From the NCBI GenBank assembly GCA_051710585.1, contig JBPESP010000002.1:62001-126000 (forward strand): a stretch of DNA of 64,000 nucleotides, written 5' to 3'. Below the pieces are notes generated by a model, which saw nothing but the letters and a program-made list of their open reading frames with translations, was not told where the DNA came from and made no database searches. Below, in pieces: positions 10,904-20,337 of the stretch (positions are counted from its first letter, which is position 1; every line of letters starts with the position of its first letter). The position numbers and the translations under genes were made by a program. The DNA is from JBPESP01 sp051710585. Its GTDB lineage: Bacteria > Pseudomonadota > Gammaproteobacteria > Enterobacterales > Enterobacteriaceae.

Positions 10904-13226
10904 TAAGTAGAATGATCCCACCACGAAAAATCTCAGCAGAGGGAACCTGAAGAAACATTGAATAATGATGATAATTCGGATGAAATGATAAAGTTGCCGT
11001 AGCAACCATCTATCATCGCTAAGCAATATTAACTCTTTTCCTCCGCTGCGATCATTAAGATTATCATCTGGACTGGGCTTTACGCCAAATAAGCGCTTAC
11101 TTCCAATACTTCCCATTCCAAGTGAGAGACTCTAATTGACTGTACGCAATTACTGCAAAAATATCTCCCCACTCCCTTCGTAGGATATTTCTTTGTCGGC
11201 TCCTTTAGCGGGCAGCAATTCTCTTGCCTTATGCTTGTTTGAAACAATAGATTGACGCGATTGCTGAAGAATATATGATAAATAATCGTTTCTGAACAGG
11301 ACGGCTTTTCTGCATCTTTCTAGCCTAGTTTCATGCTACTCAGGTCACTTAACCCACGAGAAAGAGTCTTTGCACCGCACCCTCTTCCCTTACTGCATTG
11401 TACATTTTTTCATTTTAAATGATCCAGCTGGCCGTCACGATTGACAATATACCTGTCATTAATGACATCTATGCCTTCTTTATCTCCCCCTATGAGGGAG
11501 GGGTCTGCAGTCTCTAACCGGGGATTATCGCGTCATTTAATTCAATATAATAGAACTAAACAAGAGTGATATATTGAATACGCTGGATATTAGGCAATTA
11601 AGGAAGAACCAGTATTTCCGCTAAACTAGCTAATAGATTTTCTGAGGATGACTGCTGATTTCGTCTAAAGTCACTATAACCATCACCGGCCAGAGCATCG
11701 ATGCGATCTGCACTGCTGGTAGGACTTCATGTATTTATTTGCTGACGACGCTGCGGAAAACATTATACTTGCGAAAAGGCTCCTTGCCACTCTGTTGCAG
11801 GGTAGTAGCCACTCTACTCTAACTCTTCCTGATTCGTACTCTGCTGGTAGGCATGGCGCACCCTCTTTGTCAATGATAGGCATTCCCTATCATGGCTCTT
11901 CGCAAGATGCCTTGGGTGTAAGATGGTGTATAAGCACGCCAAGGCAGTAACCCAATGCTGTAGGCACCCATACGTCTAGTGGGTTTTCTAGCTTCCAGGA
12001 ATGTTAATGTTAATGGGCTATCTACGATATGGTGGTTTCACGGGAGGCAATATAATGCTCTGAGCAGGAGGTTCCAGAGCCTAGCATTTTACTTGGTTGG
12101 TAACAAAACGAGAGCAATACAAAATATACATTGGCGACCAATAGAGTGGTGCTTTAGCCACAGAGGTGATTCGGAGGGTATTGTTGATGGTTTATGGTTA
12201 CGTACTGCCGAGAGTAAGGATGCGTTATCGTAGATAGGTAGTTCCTTCGACGGCACCTAAACATCGCAAATAAATTATTACCCGGCGTCTCAATCAAGAC
12301 ACTCACCGCCACGATACCCTAATATGGGGTCGTTTCATGTCGCCTATTCTGGGAAAAAATCGATGCTTGTCATCGCAATTTTTATTTAAAAGGCGGAATG
12401 TCTCTGGGGTAGTTCCGCATCTGCTGCTGCAGTGCGCTATAGACGTGGAGCGAGAAAAATTTCTTCCGGGGAGCTGAAATATTGTGTCAGATCGTTCTAT
12501 AGTCAGCTGGGCGCTTTATATATGACTAGTAACTGCGACGTATCGATAAACAGATTACCGATGATTTACTTGATTCCTTTTTTTTTGCGCAGTTCAGTTA
12601 CTATCTTCATAAGCACTGGCAAATGAACCTGGTATCACCGCCAAAACATGTGGTCAAATTTCCATAAAGTCCTCTCCTTACTAACACAAGAACGCCTCGA
12701 GCATAGTGGTAATACGCTAATTCAACCATAATTGCAGTAACACCGCAATGGTGGTGAAGAAATCTCATCGTGCTGCCGACAGCGCTGCTATCTGTTACCT
12801 GCGATAATCAATAGCGGCTTGTAGAGACCTATTTTTTGCATCATCAGCACCAGATTAGCGCTGTCAGGTAAAATAGTATTCCGTATGGTTTAACCGGTAT
12901 CCTCTGTGTGAAAAGTGTAAAAACTAGTCTATCCTATGGACACTTTGTAAAAAAACACATAATTTAACGATAATAAAATACCGTACTTTCATACTACGGT
13001 ACAAACTAAGGGTAAAGTAAAAAAGATGGCCATACCGCACTCTGCGTTAAATACGTATCAAAATTCGAAATCAAAGCTGCCCTGGGAAACGATACTGAGG
13101 TTACCTTATTTTTTGTTTGCGCTCGGTGCGGTAGTGAGTGCCAAATGCAGGGTGTGTGTATCAGCGCCTGTTAGGCCAGGGGGGCGGAGATTATTTTAGT
13201 AGAAAGAAAATATAGAGGTTATAATT
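10904..13226. other. decayed DNA with dacB trace
   Basis: About 2.3 kb between obgE and greA. The first 80 bases are the ghost of the obgE tail. The only other recognisable gene is the dacB N-terminal trace near 12780-12910, on the minus strand. Open frames of 60-105 codons in between show no family motif and look like chance. Confidence 0.6.
12780..12910 (-). pseudogene. dacB: dacB remnant (PBP4, D-Ala-D-Ala carboxypeptidase)
   Basis: The minus strand reads LPDSANLVLMMQKIG and then, after a frameshift, AIDY-like residues. This matches the start of mature PBP4 (LPAGANLALMVQKVGASAPAIDY). E. coli has dacB between obgE and greA on the opposite strand, exactly this position. The rest of the gene should lie down to about 11000, but I cannot follow it. 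PBP4 trims and cleaves peptidoglycan in the periplasm; its loss fits simplification of the cell wall. Confidence 0.6.
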
Positions 13227-13703
13227 ATGAACCAGATTCCAATGACCCTACGTGGCGCTGAAAAACTGCGGAAAGAGCTCGAATATCTTAAAAGCATCCG
13301 CCGCCCCGAAATTATCCGCTCTATCGCTGAGGCCCGTGAACACGGCGATTTAAAAGAAAACGCTGAATACCATGCTGCCAGAGAAGAACAGGGTTTCTGT
13401 GAAGGGCGCATTCAGGAAATTGAAGGTAAACTGTCTAATGCACAGGTAATTGATGTAACAAAAATATCCCCGAGCGCTCGCGTTATTTTCGGAGCGACGG
13501 TCAGCGTAGAGAACCTTGATCGCAAAGAGAAGCAAACATACCGCATTGTTGGCGATGATGAAGCCGATTTTAAGCAAAACCAGATTTCCATCAATTCACC
13601 CATTGCCCGCGTGCTAGTTGGCAAAGAAGAAGGGGATATTGTGCTTATCAAGACCCCAGGTGGTGAGGTAGAATACGAAATTCTCAAGGTAGAGTATCTG
13701 TAA
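13227..13703 (+). CDS. greA: transcript cleavage factor GreA
   Basis: The protein has 158 residues, the E. coli length. GreA enters the secondary channel of RNA polymerase and triggers cleavage of backtracked RNA. The N-terminal coiled coil (about residues 1-75) holds GDLKENAEYHAARE with the acidic tip residues D41 and E44; the C-terminal FKBP-like domain (about 80-158) contains GDDEADF and NSPIAR and ends KVEYL as in E. coli. An AGAGG-type ribosome-binding site precedes the ATG. It stands alone between the dacB and yhbY wrecks. RNA polymerase core genes are not in this window. Confidence 0.96.
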   Translation: MNQIPMTLRGAEKLRKELEYLKSIRRPEIIRSIAEAREHGDLKENAEYHAAREEQGFCEGRIQEIEGKLSNAQVIDVTKISPSARVIFGATVSVENLDRKEKQTYRIVGDDEADFKQNQISINSPIARVLVGKEEGDIVLIKTPGGEVEYEILKVEYL

Positions 13704-13836
13704 GTCTCCACACAACGCCGTAGATGACAAATCCGCTACATTTTTACTCTTGTTGTAGAGCAGCCAAGTCGCTGACGTCTCCTGTAAAGAAAATAAAAGG
13801 CTTTTATCCTAGGCCGTAAAGTGCCATTTTTTACAT

Positions 13837-13874
13837 CAGAAAATGATATTAGCAGAGGGTAATATCATTTTCTG
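13837..13874. terminator. bidirectional hairpin between greA and yhbY
   Basis: Exact 15-bp arms at 13837-13851 and 13860-13874 with an eight-base loop. It sits between the 3' ends of greA (+) and the yhbY wreck (-), the expected place for a bidirectional terminator. A T-run lies just before it on the plus strand, which suits termination of the minus-strand gene; no clean T-run follows it for greA. Confidence 0.5.
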
Positions 13875-13897
13875 CTCTGTAAGGTTATAGAGCAGCC

Positions 13898-14152
13898 GGA
13901 CAGTACTAGAATAATACCAATAACTTGAACCCTACTTGCACCGCATTTAAGAATGATAATATCGGCAACCAGCGTTTTGGTCTTACATTCTCCGCAGGAA
14001 TCTTCACATTGATGAGATTATGATATTTCAGAGCCTGTTTAATTTAGGCCAACACACGCTTTCGATCAGAGCGTTATTACCCAGCATAATAACAGGCTTC
14101 AACGAATAAACTAGCCCATTAAGATGTTTTTTTGCTTATTATTCAGATTCAT
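13898..14152 (-). pseudogene. yhbY: yhbY remnant (CRM-domain ribosome assembly factor)
   Basis: From an ATG at 14152 the minus strand reads MNLNNKQKN, then GLVYSLKPVIMLGNNALIES, matching YhbY (KGLAHPLKPVVLLGSNGLTEG). After a frameshift it continues as KQALKYHNLINVKIPAE, then KTKTLVADII and VQVIGI...LVL. Nearly the whole 97-codon gene can be traced. YhbY is a small RNA-binding protein of pre-50S particles. Position between greA and rlmE on the opposite strand matches E. coli. The clean alignment implies recent inactivation. Confidence 0.88.
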
Positions 14153-14292
14153 TTTTATTTTTTTTACTTAGAGTGGGATTGAAAACAGTATATTCTACCG
14201 CCATCTCATAGGTATTGCAAAATTAGCGTTTAGCGTATGGGCGGCCTGTGCTCTTTAACTACGATATCCTTTCAGGATAGTTGAAAAATAAA

Positions 14293-14922
14293 ATGGTGAC
14301 CAAAAAGCGTTCTGCAAGTTCCAGCCGTTGGCTGCAAGAATACCTTAGCGATAAATACATTCAGCAGGCACAAAAAAAAAGACTGCGTTCCCGTGCATGG
14401 TTTAAACTTTATGAAATACAGCAGAGCGACAAGCTATTCCGGCCTGGGATGACTGTAGTGGATCTTGGCGCTGCGCCCGGTAGCTGGTCGCAGTATGTCA
14501 CCACCCAAATCGGCAGTAAAGGACGTATTATAACCTGTGATATTCTTCCGATGGATCCGATGGCAGGTGTTGACTTTTTTCAGGGAGATTTTCGTGATCC
14601 CCTAGTGCTTCAAGCTATGCTTGAACGCATAGGCGAACAGAAGGTGCAAGTGATATTGTCTGATATGGCACCAAATATAAGCGGTACGCCGGAGATTGAC
14701 ATTCCAAAATTTATGTATCTCGTGGAACGAGCCCTAGATATGTGCCGGGAAGTCTTGGCACTGGACGGGAGTTTCCTCAGTAAAGTCTTTCAGGGAGAAG
14801 GTTTTGATGAATACCTGCAGGAAATTCGCTCCCTGTTTACGAAAGTAAAAATCCGTAAGCCAGGCGCTTCGCGCTCCCGTTCCCGCGAAGTGTACATTGT
14901 GGCGACAGGGCGCAAACTATAG
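14293..14922 (+). CDS. rlmE: 23S rRNA 2'-O-ribose methyltransferase (U2552)
   Basis: From the ATG at 14293 the protein has 209 residues, exactly the E. coli RlmE (FtsJ/RrmJ) length; an upstream TTG at 14281 is in frame but would add four residues. RlmE methylates U2552 in the A-loop during final 50S maturation. The K-D-K-E catalytic set is visible: K in WFKL (about 38), D in SDMAPN (about 124), K in SKVFQGEG (about 164). The SAM-binding motif reads DLGAAPGSW, with S where E. coli has G. It is followed 45 bp later by ftsH, as in E. coli, and the pair is probably one transcript. Confidence 0.95.
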   Translation: MVTKKRSASSSRWLQEYLSDKYIQQAQKKRLRSRAWFKLYEIQQSDKLFRPGMTVVDLGAAPGSWSQYVTTQIGSKGRIITCDILPMDPMAGVDFFQGDFRDPLVLQAMLERIGEQKVQVILSDMAPNISGTPEIDIPKFMYLVERALDMCREVLALDGSFLSKVFQGEGFDEYLQEIRSLFTKVKIRKPGASRSRSREVYIVATGRKL

Positions 14923-14967
14923 CACCCTACGCTAATTGTTAACACCTTGTAATATGAGGTTAATCCC

Positions 14968-16905
14968 TTGAGTGAGATGGCGAAGAACCTGATTCTCTGG
15001 TTAGTTATCGCAGTCGTATTGATGTCTGTATTCCAGAGTTTCGGGCCGAGCGAGTCCAATGGACGTAAAGTGGATTACTCCACCTTTATGTCTGAATTGA
15101 ATCAGGATCAGGTTCGAGAAGCGCGTATTAATGGTCGTGAAATTACCGTTATGAAAAAAGATAGTAACCGCTATACTACCTATATTCCGGTCAACGATCC
15201 CAAGCTGCTCGATATCCTTTTGACAAAAAACGTCAAAGTTGTAGGCGAGCCGCCAGAAGAACCCAGCCTATTAGCGTCTATTTTTATCTCCTGGTTTCCG
15301 ATGCTATTACTGATTGGAGTCTGGATCTTCTTTATGCGTCAGATGCAAGGCGGCGGCAAGGGCGCGATGTCGTTCGGAAAAAGCAAGGCACGGATGCTGA
15401 CAGAGGATCAGATTAAGACAACGTTCGCTGATGTTGCCGGTTGTGATGAAGCTAAGGAAGAAGTTAGCGAGCTGGTAGATTATCTGCGCGAACCAAGTCG
15501 TTTTCAGAGGTTAGGCGGAAAGATTCCAAAAGGTGTGCTAATGGTAGGGCCACCCGGAACCGGTAAAACGTTGCTAGCGAAGGCTATTGCGGGAGAAGCT
15601 AAAGTTCCATTCTTCACCATTTCTGGTTCAGACTTTGTTGAAATGTTCGTCGGTGTCGGCGCTTCCCGCGTGCGGGACATGTTTGAGCAGGCAAAAAAAG
15701 CGGCTCCTTGTATTATCTTTATCGATGAAATCGACGCCGTCGGGCGCCAGCGCGGTGCAGGCCTTGGTGGCGGCCATGACGAGCGTGAACAGACCCTGAA
15801 TCAAATGTTAGTGGAAATGGACGGGTTTGAAGGCAACGAGGGTATTATCGTTATCGCTGCGACAAACCGACCAGACGTGCTGGATCCTGCACTACTACGA
15901 CCTGGTCGTTTCGACCGCCAGGTCGTAGTAGGTCTACCCGATATCCGTGGGCGCGAACAGATTCTGAAAGTACATATGCGGCGCGTGCCGCTAGCGCCGC
16001 ATATGGATGCGTCAGTGATTGCACGCGGTACCCCCGGTTTCTCAGGGGCCGATTTGGCCAATCTGGTAAATGAAGCAGCGTTGTTCGCCGCACGTAGCAG
16101 TAAACGCGTGGTATCTATGATGGAATTCGAAAAGGCAAAAGACAAAATCATGATGGGTGTTGAGCGCCGTTCGATGGTGATGACCGAGGCACAAAAAGAG
16201 TCTACCGCCTACCACGAAGCTGGCCATGCCATTATTGGCCGCTTGGTGCCGGAGCATGATCCAGTGCATAAAGTAACGATTATCCCGCGAGGACGGGCCC
16301 TGGGGGTAACTTTTTTCCTGCCGGAAGGGGATACCATCAGCGCTAGCTGCCAGAAACTAGAAAGCCAGATCTCCACTCTGTATGGTGGGCGGCTGGCGGA
16401 AGAGATTGTTTACGGTCCAGCGAAGGTATCTACCGGGGCATCTAACGATATCAAGGTGGCAACCTCCATCGCCCGCAACATGGTAACCCAGTGGGGGTTC
16501 TCCAAAAAGCTCGGTCCGCTCTTGTATGCGGAGGAAGAGGGGGAGGTTTTCCTTGGTCGTTCGGTGGCCAAGGCAAAGCATATGTCCGATGAAACGGCGC
16601 GTATTATCGATCAAGAAGTAAAAGCTCTGATTGAACGTAACTATATCCGCGCTCGCACCTTACTTACAGAAAATATGGATATCCTTCATGCCATGAAGGA
16701 TGCGTTGATGAAATATGAAACTATCGATGCGCCGCAGATTGACGATCTGATGGACCGCAAAGCAGTTCGTCCGCCCGCGGGTTGGGACGACACCGTTTCC
16801 GATGATAGTGACAATAATAGCACACCGCGAGCACCAACCCAAGCAAACGAGCCGCGTACGCCAAATCCTGTCAACAGGATATCAGAGCAGTACGGTAATC
16901 GCTAA
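14968..16905 (+). CDS. ftsH: ATP-dependent zinc metalloprotease FtsH
   Basis: A 645-residue membrane protease close to the E. coli length. Two transmembrane helices (about 6-26 and 100-120) flank a periplasmic domain. The AAA domain has Walker A GPPGTGKT, Walker B IIFIDEID and the arginine finger region LLRPGRFDR; the protease domain has the zinc motif HEAGH. It degrades unassembled membrane proteins, and in E. coli LpxC and sigma-32. The TTG at 14968 gives MSEMAKN; the ATG at 14977 gives MAKN and is an equally good start. The C-terminal tail is Asn/Pro-rich and diverged, as usual for the family. folP follows after about 140 bp. Confidence 0.97.
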   Translation: MSEMAKNLILWLVIAVVLMSVFQSFGPSESNGRKVDYSTFMSELNQDQVREARINGREITVMKKDSNRYTTYIPVNDPKLLDILLTKNVKVVGEPPEEPSLLASIFISWFPMLLLIGVWIFFMRQMQGGGKGAMSFGKSKARMLTEDQIKTTFADVAGCDEAKEEVSELVDYLREPSRFQRLGGKIPKGVLMVGPPGTGKTLLAKAIAGEAKVPFFTISGSDFVEMFVGVGASRVRDMFEQAKKAAPCIIFIDEIDAVGRQRGAGLGGGHDEREQTLNQMLVEMDGFEGNEGIIVIAATNRPDVLDPALLRPGRFDRQVVVGLPDIRGREQILKVHMRRVPLAPHMDASVIARGTPGFSGADLANLVNEAALFAARSSKRVVSMMEFEKAKDKIMMGVERRSMVMTEAQKESTAYHEAGHAIIGRLVPEHDPVHKVTIIPRGRALGVTFFLPEGDTISASCQKLESQISTLYGGRLAEEIVYGPAKVSTGASNDIKVATSIARNMVTQWGFSKKLGPLLYAEEEGEVFLGRSVAKAKHMSDETARIIDQEVKALIERNYIRARTLLTENMDILHAMKDALMKYETIDAPQIDDLMDRKAVRPPAGWDDTVSDDSDNNSTPRAPTQANEPRTPNPVNRISEQYGNR

Positions 16906-17047
16906 GGATCCTTTGGCTGGCTATATATATAACCCCGGCAAGCTGATACCGATAGGCCCTACCTTCTTGTACAATGCGCGGAGCTTTTTCCCGCTTAAAA
17001 TGTTAAGATAATTACCAGCAGTGTGCACAACATTAAGGAACACCGTT

Positions 17048-17893
17048 ATGCAACTTATTGCGCGAGAGCGCACCCTTAGCCTGGCGGTACCCCGGGTTAT
17101 GGGGATCCTCAACGTAACCCCGGACTCGTTCTTCGACGGCGGCAAATTTCAGCGCTTACCTGACGCTATTGATCATGCTGCAGCGATGCTATCAGCCGGT
17201 GCGGCCCTTATTGATATTGGTGGTGAATCTACCCGCCCAGGAGCGCAACCGGTTAGCGATGAAGAGGAAGCAGCGCGGGTAGTGCCAGTAGTGGAGGCAC
17301 TAGCGAAACGTTTTGATACGTTTATTTCTGTGAATACTTCTAAAGCGCTAGTGATACGTGAAAGCGCAGCGGCAGGGGGACATTTAATAAACGATATTCG
17401 CGCGCTGAGTGAACCAGGTGCCCTGGACGCTGCTGCTGCTACCAAACTGCCCATTTGTCTGATGCATATGCAGGGTGAACCTGGAACCATGCAGAAGGAA
17501 CCTCATTATGAGAATGTGTTGGCAGAGGTAGAAGCGTTTCTTCTACATAAAATTGCACTCTGTGAAGCTGCCGGTATCACTAAAAATAGACTATTGCTCG
17601 ATCCAGGCTTCGGTTTCGGCAAGACCCTGATGCATAATTATCACCTCCTGGCTCAACTAGGTAATTTCCATTATATCGGGCTGCCGCTGTTAGTGGGGAT
17701 GTCCCATAAATCAATGATAGGGAAATTGTTAGATCTTCCACCAGAACAGCGGGTTTTAGGTAGTGTCGTCTGCGCGGTTATAGCTGCGCTACAGGGCGCG
17801 CAGATTATCCGGGTCCATGACGTCAAGAAAACCATGGAAGCAATGCGCGTGGTGGAAATCACGCTTAAAGCGAAGGAAGCCTATTTTCAATGA
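17048..17893 (+). CDS. folP: dihydropteroate synthase
   Basis: The ATG at 17048 gives 281 residues (E. coli 282); a GTG/ATG at 17021 would add nine residues not seen in homologues. The enzyme condenses pterin pyrophosphate with p-aminobenzoate in folate synthesis. The TIM-barrel motifs are present: GILNVTPDSFFDGG, GGESTRPGA, INDIRA, LLLDPGFGFGK, GMSHKSMIG and RVHDV. Two changes stand out: the usually invariant Asp of VDTSK is Asn here (VNTSK, equivalent to D96 in E. coli), and the GMSRK loop has His for Arg. Its TGA overlaps the glmM ATG by four bases, so the two are translationally coupled. Confidence 0.94.
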   Translation: MQLIARERTLSLAVPRVMGILNVTPDSFFDGGKFQRLPDAIDHAAAMLSAGAALIDIGGESTRPGAQPVSDEEEAARVVPVVEALAKRFDTFISVNTSKALVIRESAAAGGHLINDIRALSEPGALDAAAATKLPICLMHMQGEPGTMQKEPHYENVLAEVEAFLLHKIALCEAAGITKNRLLLDPGFGFGKTLMHNYHLLAQLGNFHYIGLPLLVGMSHKSMIGKLLDLPPEQRVLGSVVCAVIAALQGAQIIRVHDVKKTMEAMRVVEITLKAKEAYFQ

Positions 17894-19227
17894 GTAATCA
17901 TCGATATTTCGGTACCGACGGAATCCGTGGTAGGGTTGGCGACAACCCAATTACACCGGATTTTATGCTCAAGCTCGGCTGGGCCGCCGGCAAGGTGTTA
18001 GCGCGCCACGGTTCGCGAAAAATTATTCTCGGCAAAGATACCCGTATTTCCGGCTACATGCTGGAGTCAGCGCTGAAAGAGGGGCTAGCAGCGGCCGGCC
18101 TTTCTGCTGCATTTACCGGCCCAATGCCGACACCAGCCATCGCCTATTTAACTCGTACCTTCCGCGCTGAAGCCGGGATTGTAATCTCCGCCTCCCACAA
18201 TCTTTTTTACGATAACGGCATTAAGTTTTTCTCCATCGATGGCACTAAATTATCTGATGATGTCGAAGAAACCATTGAGAAGGAACTGGCCAAACCGTTG
18301 ATCTGCGTGGAATCAGCAGAACTAGGCAAAGCCAGCCGCATAATCGATGCAGCAGGGCGTTATATTGAATTTTGCAAAAGAACTTTTCCCGGTAATTTAA
18401 ACTTAAAGATGCTGAAGATTGTCTTGGACTGTGCTAACGGCGCAACCTACCATATCGCGCCCAGTGTGTTACGCGAGCTCGGCGCAACGGTGGTGACTCT
18501 TGGTTGTCAGCCGGATGGAATGAATATAAACCAGGAATGCGGTGCTACCGATGTTCGCCTGTTGCAAAGTCGTGTGTTGGCAGAGAAGGCTGATTTGGGT
18601 ATCGCCTATGACGGCGATGGCGATCGGGTAATTATGGTCGATCACCTGGGTAAGAAAGTGGATGGCGACCAGATCTTGTATATCATAGTACGAGAAAAGC
18701 TGCGCCAGGGGCAGCTATCTGGCGGCGTGGTAGGCACGATTATGAGCAATATGGGATTAGAGCTAGCTCTAAAGCAATTGAGAGTGCCTTTTGTACGCGC
18801 TCACGTCGGCGACCGCTATGTACTGAAGAAAATGCAAGAAAAAGGTTGGCGCATTGGCGCTGAAAACTCCGGTCATATCATCTTGCTTGACAAAACGACT
18901 ACTGGCGACGGCATTATCGCCGGACTACAGGTATTGTCAGCGATGGTCGAAAACCATATGAATCTGCATGATTTGTGTAGCAGTATACACCTACTGCCGC
19001 AGATCCTGGTCAATGTGCGCTGCACCGGGCAACAAGATTTTCTGACGTCTGCAGCAGTGAAACAGGCCAGTAATGAAGTAGAAAAGCAACTAGGGAAGCA
19101 CGGGCGGGTGCTACTGCGCAAGTCAGGCACTGAGGCTCTTATTCGCGTTATGGTGGAGGGGGAAGATACGGAGCAGATCAGCCGACTGGGGCATCACATT
19201 GCTGATGTGGTGAGAGCGACGTGCTAA
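17890..19227 (+). CDS. glmM: phosphoglucosamine mutase
   Basis: The protein has 445 residues, identical in length to E. coli GlmM. It interconverts glucosamine-6- and glucosamine-1-phosphate for UDP-GlcNAc, feeding peptidoglycan and lipid A. Four domains are visible by motif: FGTDGIRG at the start, the phosphoserine loop ISASHN (active serine about 102), the metal-binding DGDGDR and the C-terminal phosphate-binding RKSGTE. Family-conserved prolines are replaced in two of these loops (SASHNL instead of SASHNP; RKSGTEA instead of RKSGTEP). The start overlaps folP by four bases. A strong hairpin follows 42 bp after the stop. Confidence 0.95.
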   Translation: MSNHRYFGTDGIRGRVGDNPITPDFMLKLGWAAGKVLARHGSRKIILGKDTRISGYMLESALKEGLAAAGLSAAFTGPMPTPAIAYLTRTFRAEAGIVISASHNLFYDNGIKFFSIDGTKLSDDVEETIEKELAKPLICVESAELGKASRIIDAAGRYIEFCKRTFPGNLNLKMLKIVLDCANGATYHIAPSVLRELGATVVTLGCQPDGMNINQECGATDVRLLQSRVLAEKADLGIAYDGDGDRVIMVDHLGKKVDGDQILYIIVREKLRQGQLSGGVVGTIMSNMGLELALKQLRVPFVRAHVGDRYVLKKMQEKGWRIGAENSGHIILLDKTTTGDGIIAGLQVLSAMVENHMNLHDLCSSIHLLPQILVNVRCTGQQDFLTSAAVKQASNEVEKQLGKHGRVLLRKSGTEALIRVMVEGEDTEQISRLGHHIADVVRATC

Positions 19228-19268
19228 GGTGCAAACCAGACGCCAGATTACGGGTTTATATGAAAATA

Positions 19269-19315
19269 AGCACTATAACATGCACATTATAACAAAAGGT
19301 GCATGTTATAGTGCT
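19269..19315. terminator. perfect 17-bp hairpin after glmM
   Basis: Arms 19269-19285 and 19299-19315 are exact reverse complements around a 13-base loop. The stem is AT-rich and is followed after nine bases by a run of seven T. It probably terminates or attenuates the rlmE-ftsH-folP-glmM transcript before secG, although the distance to the T-run is longer than in a canonical intrinsic terminator. Confidence 0.5.
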
Positions 19316-19480
19316 TGATGCTAGTGTTTTTTTCTAAAACAGTTAGATAACCGTAAAATACCCCTTGCGTACGAAAAGCGCTTTGGTTAGTATTTACAAT
19401 TACTTCGATCGGCGATATCGAGTGCCGTATTAAAGTTAATATAGTTTGACATGGGGTAGTTAGCGAAAGGATACTAAATT

Positions 19481-19807
19481 ATATATAAAGCTCTATTGGT
19501 TATATTCCTATTAGTAGCGATCGGTCTAGTTACACTGATTATGCTACAAAAAGGTAAAGGTGCTGATATGGGAGCCTCATTAGGGGCAGGTACCTCTGGT
19601 ACCCTCTTCGGTTCAAGCGGTTTCGGTAACTTCATGACCCGAATAACGGCCGGGTTAGCGGCGCTGTTTTTCATTTTAAGCTTACTGTTGGGCAATCTAA
19701 GCAGCAATCATGGCCAGAAAGACAGCCAGTGGTATAACCAAGCTCAGCAGGCGGATAAAACAACACCCGAAGCGCCGGAAAAACCGGGTAACGATATTCC
19801 GCAGTAA
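19481..19807 (+). CDS. secG: Sec translocase subunit SecG, non-standard start
   Basis: About 108 residues (E. coli 110). SecG is a small inner-membrane protein that assists SecA cycling at SecYEG. Two transmembrane helices (about 3-22 and 53-72) flank the conserved loop LIMLQKGKGADMGAS...SGTLFGSSG, and the hydrophilic tail ends NDIPQ. Homologous residues (YKALLV, E. coli YEALLV) begin just after an ATA at 19481, where E. coli has ATG. The Shine-Dalgarno-like GAAAGG at 19465-19470 suits ATT 19478 or ATA 19481; the first ordinary alternative, TTG at 19496, lies 25 bases from it and would cut five residues. The rest of the frame is intact. Confidence 0.85.
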   Translation: MYKALLVIFLLVAIGLVTLIMLQKGKGADMGASLGAGTSGTLFGSSGFGNFMTRITAGLAALFFILSLLLGNLSSNHGQKDSQWYNQAQQADKTTPEAPEKPGNDIPQ

Positions 19808-19873
19808 GCGTTACTGCCACCGGGCAGAGTAGTAATAATAAAACGTAAGATCCGAATAATAGTAAAGTACCGG

Positions 19874-19960
19874 GCCGGGGTGGTGAAATTGGTAGACACG
19901 CTACCTTGAGGTGGTAGTACCCAATTGGGTTTACGGGTTCAAGTCCCGTCCTCGGTACCA
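19874..19960 (+). tRNA. leuU: tRNA-Leu(GAG)
   Basis: An 87-base class II tRNA with long variable arm, anticodon GAG in the loop TTGAGGT, T-loop GGTTCAAGTCC and encoded CCA. The acceptor stem GCCGGGG pairs with CCTCGGT through wobbles at the first and fifth positions; the first is present in E. coli too. Position after secG matches E. coli leuU. Confidence 0.96.
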
Positions 19961-20021
19961 CTTCTCTAGGGATAACTTGCTTTTTTAAAGTTATCAGCAT
20001 AGTATTCGTAGTGTTTTCAGA

Positions 20022-20098
<77 letters not shown>

Positions 20099-20337
20099 GA
20101 TTCCCTTAAAGTGCTTTTAAAATATATTGTCCGTAGGAGTTAGGTTTAACATCATAAGGCGTTTAAAAAATAATCTTTCTAGAGTAGTCTTAAAGCCGCC
20201 TGTAGTTTATAGGGTCCAGTCACTTAACACCTTTTTGGGGTTTTTGTTATTTCACTACAGTAAAATACTGGGCTAATTAGCCCTTTTTTTTATGTCTCGA
20301 GAGCGGCCTTGTACACATAAGAATAAAATTAACAAAG

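Noticed and set aside
11979..12233. An 84-codon plus-strand ORF between obgE and greA
   Set aside because: No family motif and no ribosome-binding site; the region is where dacB decayed on the other strand.
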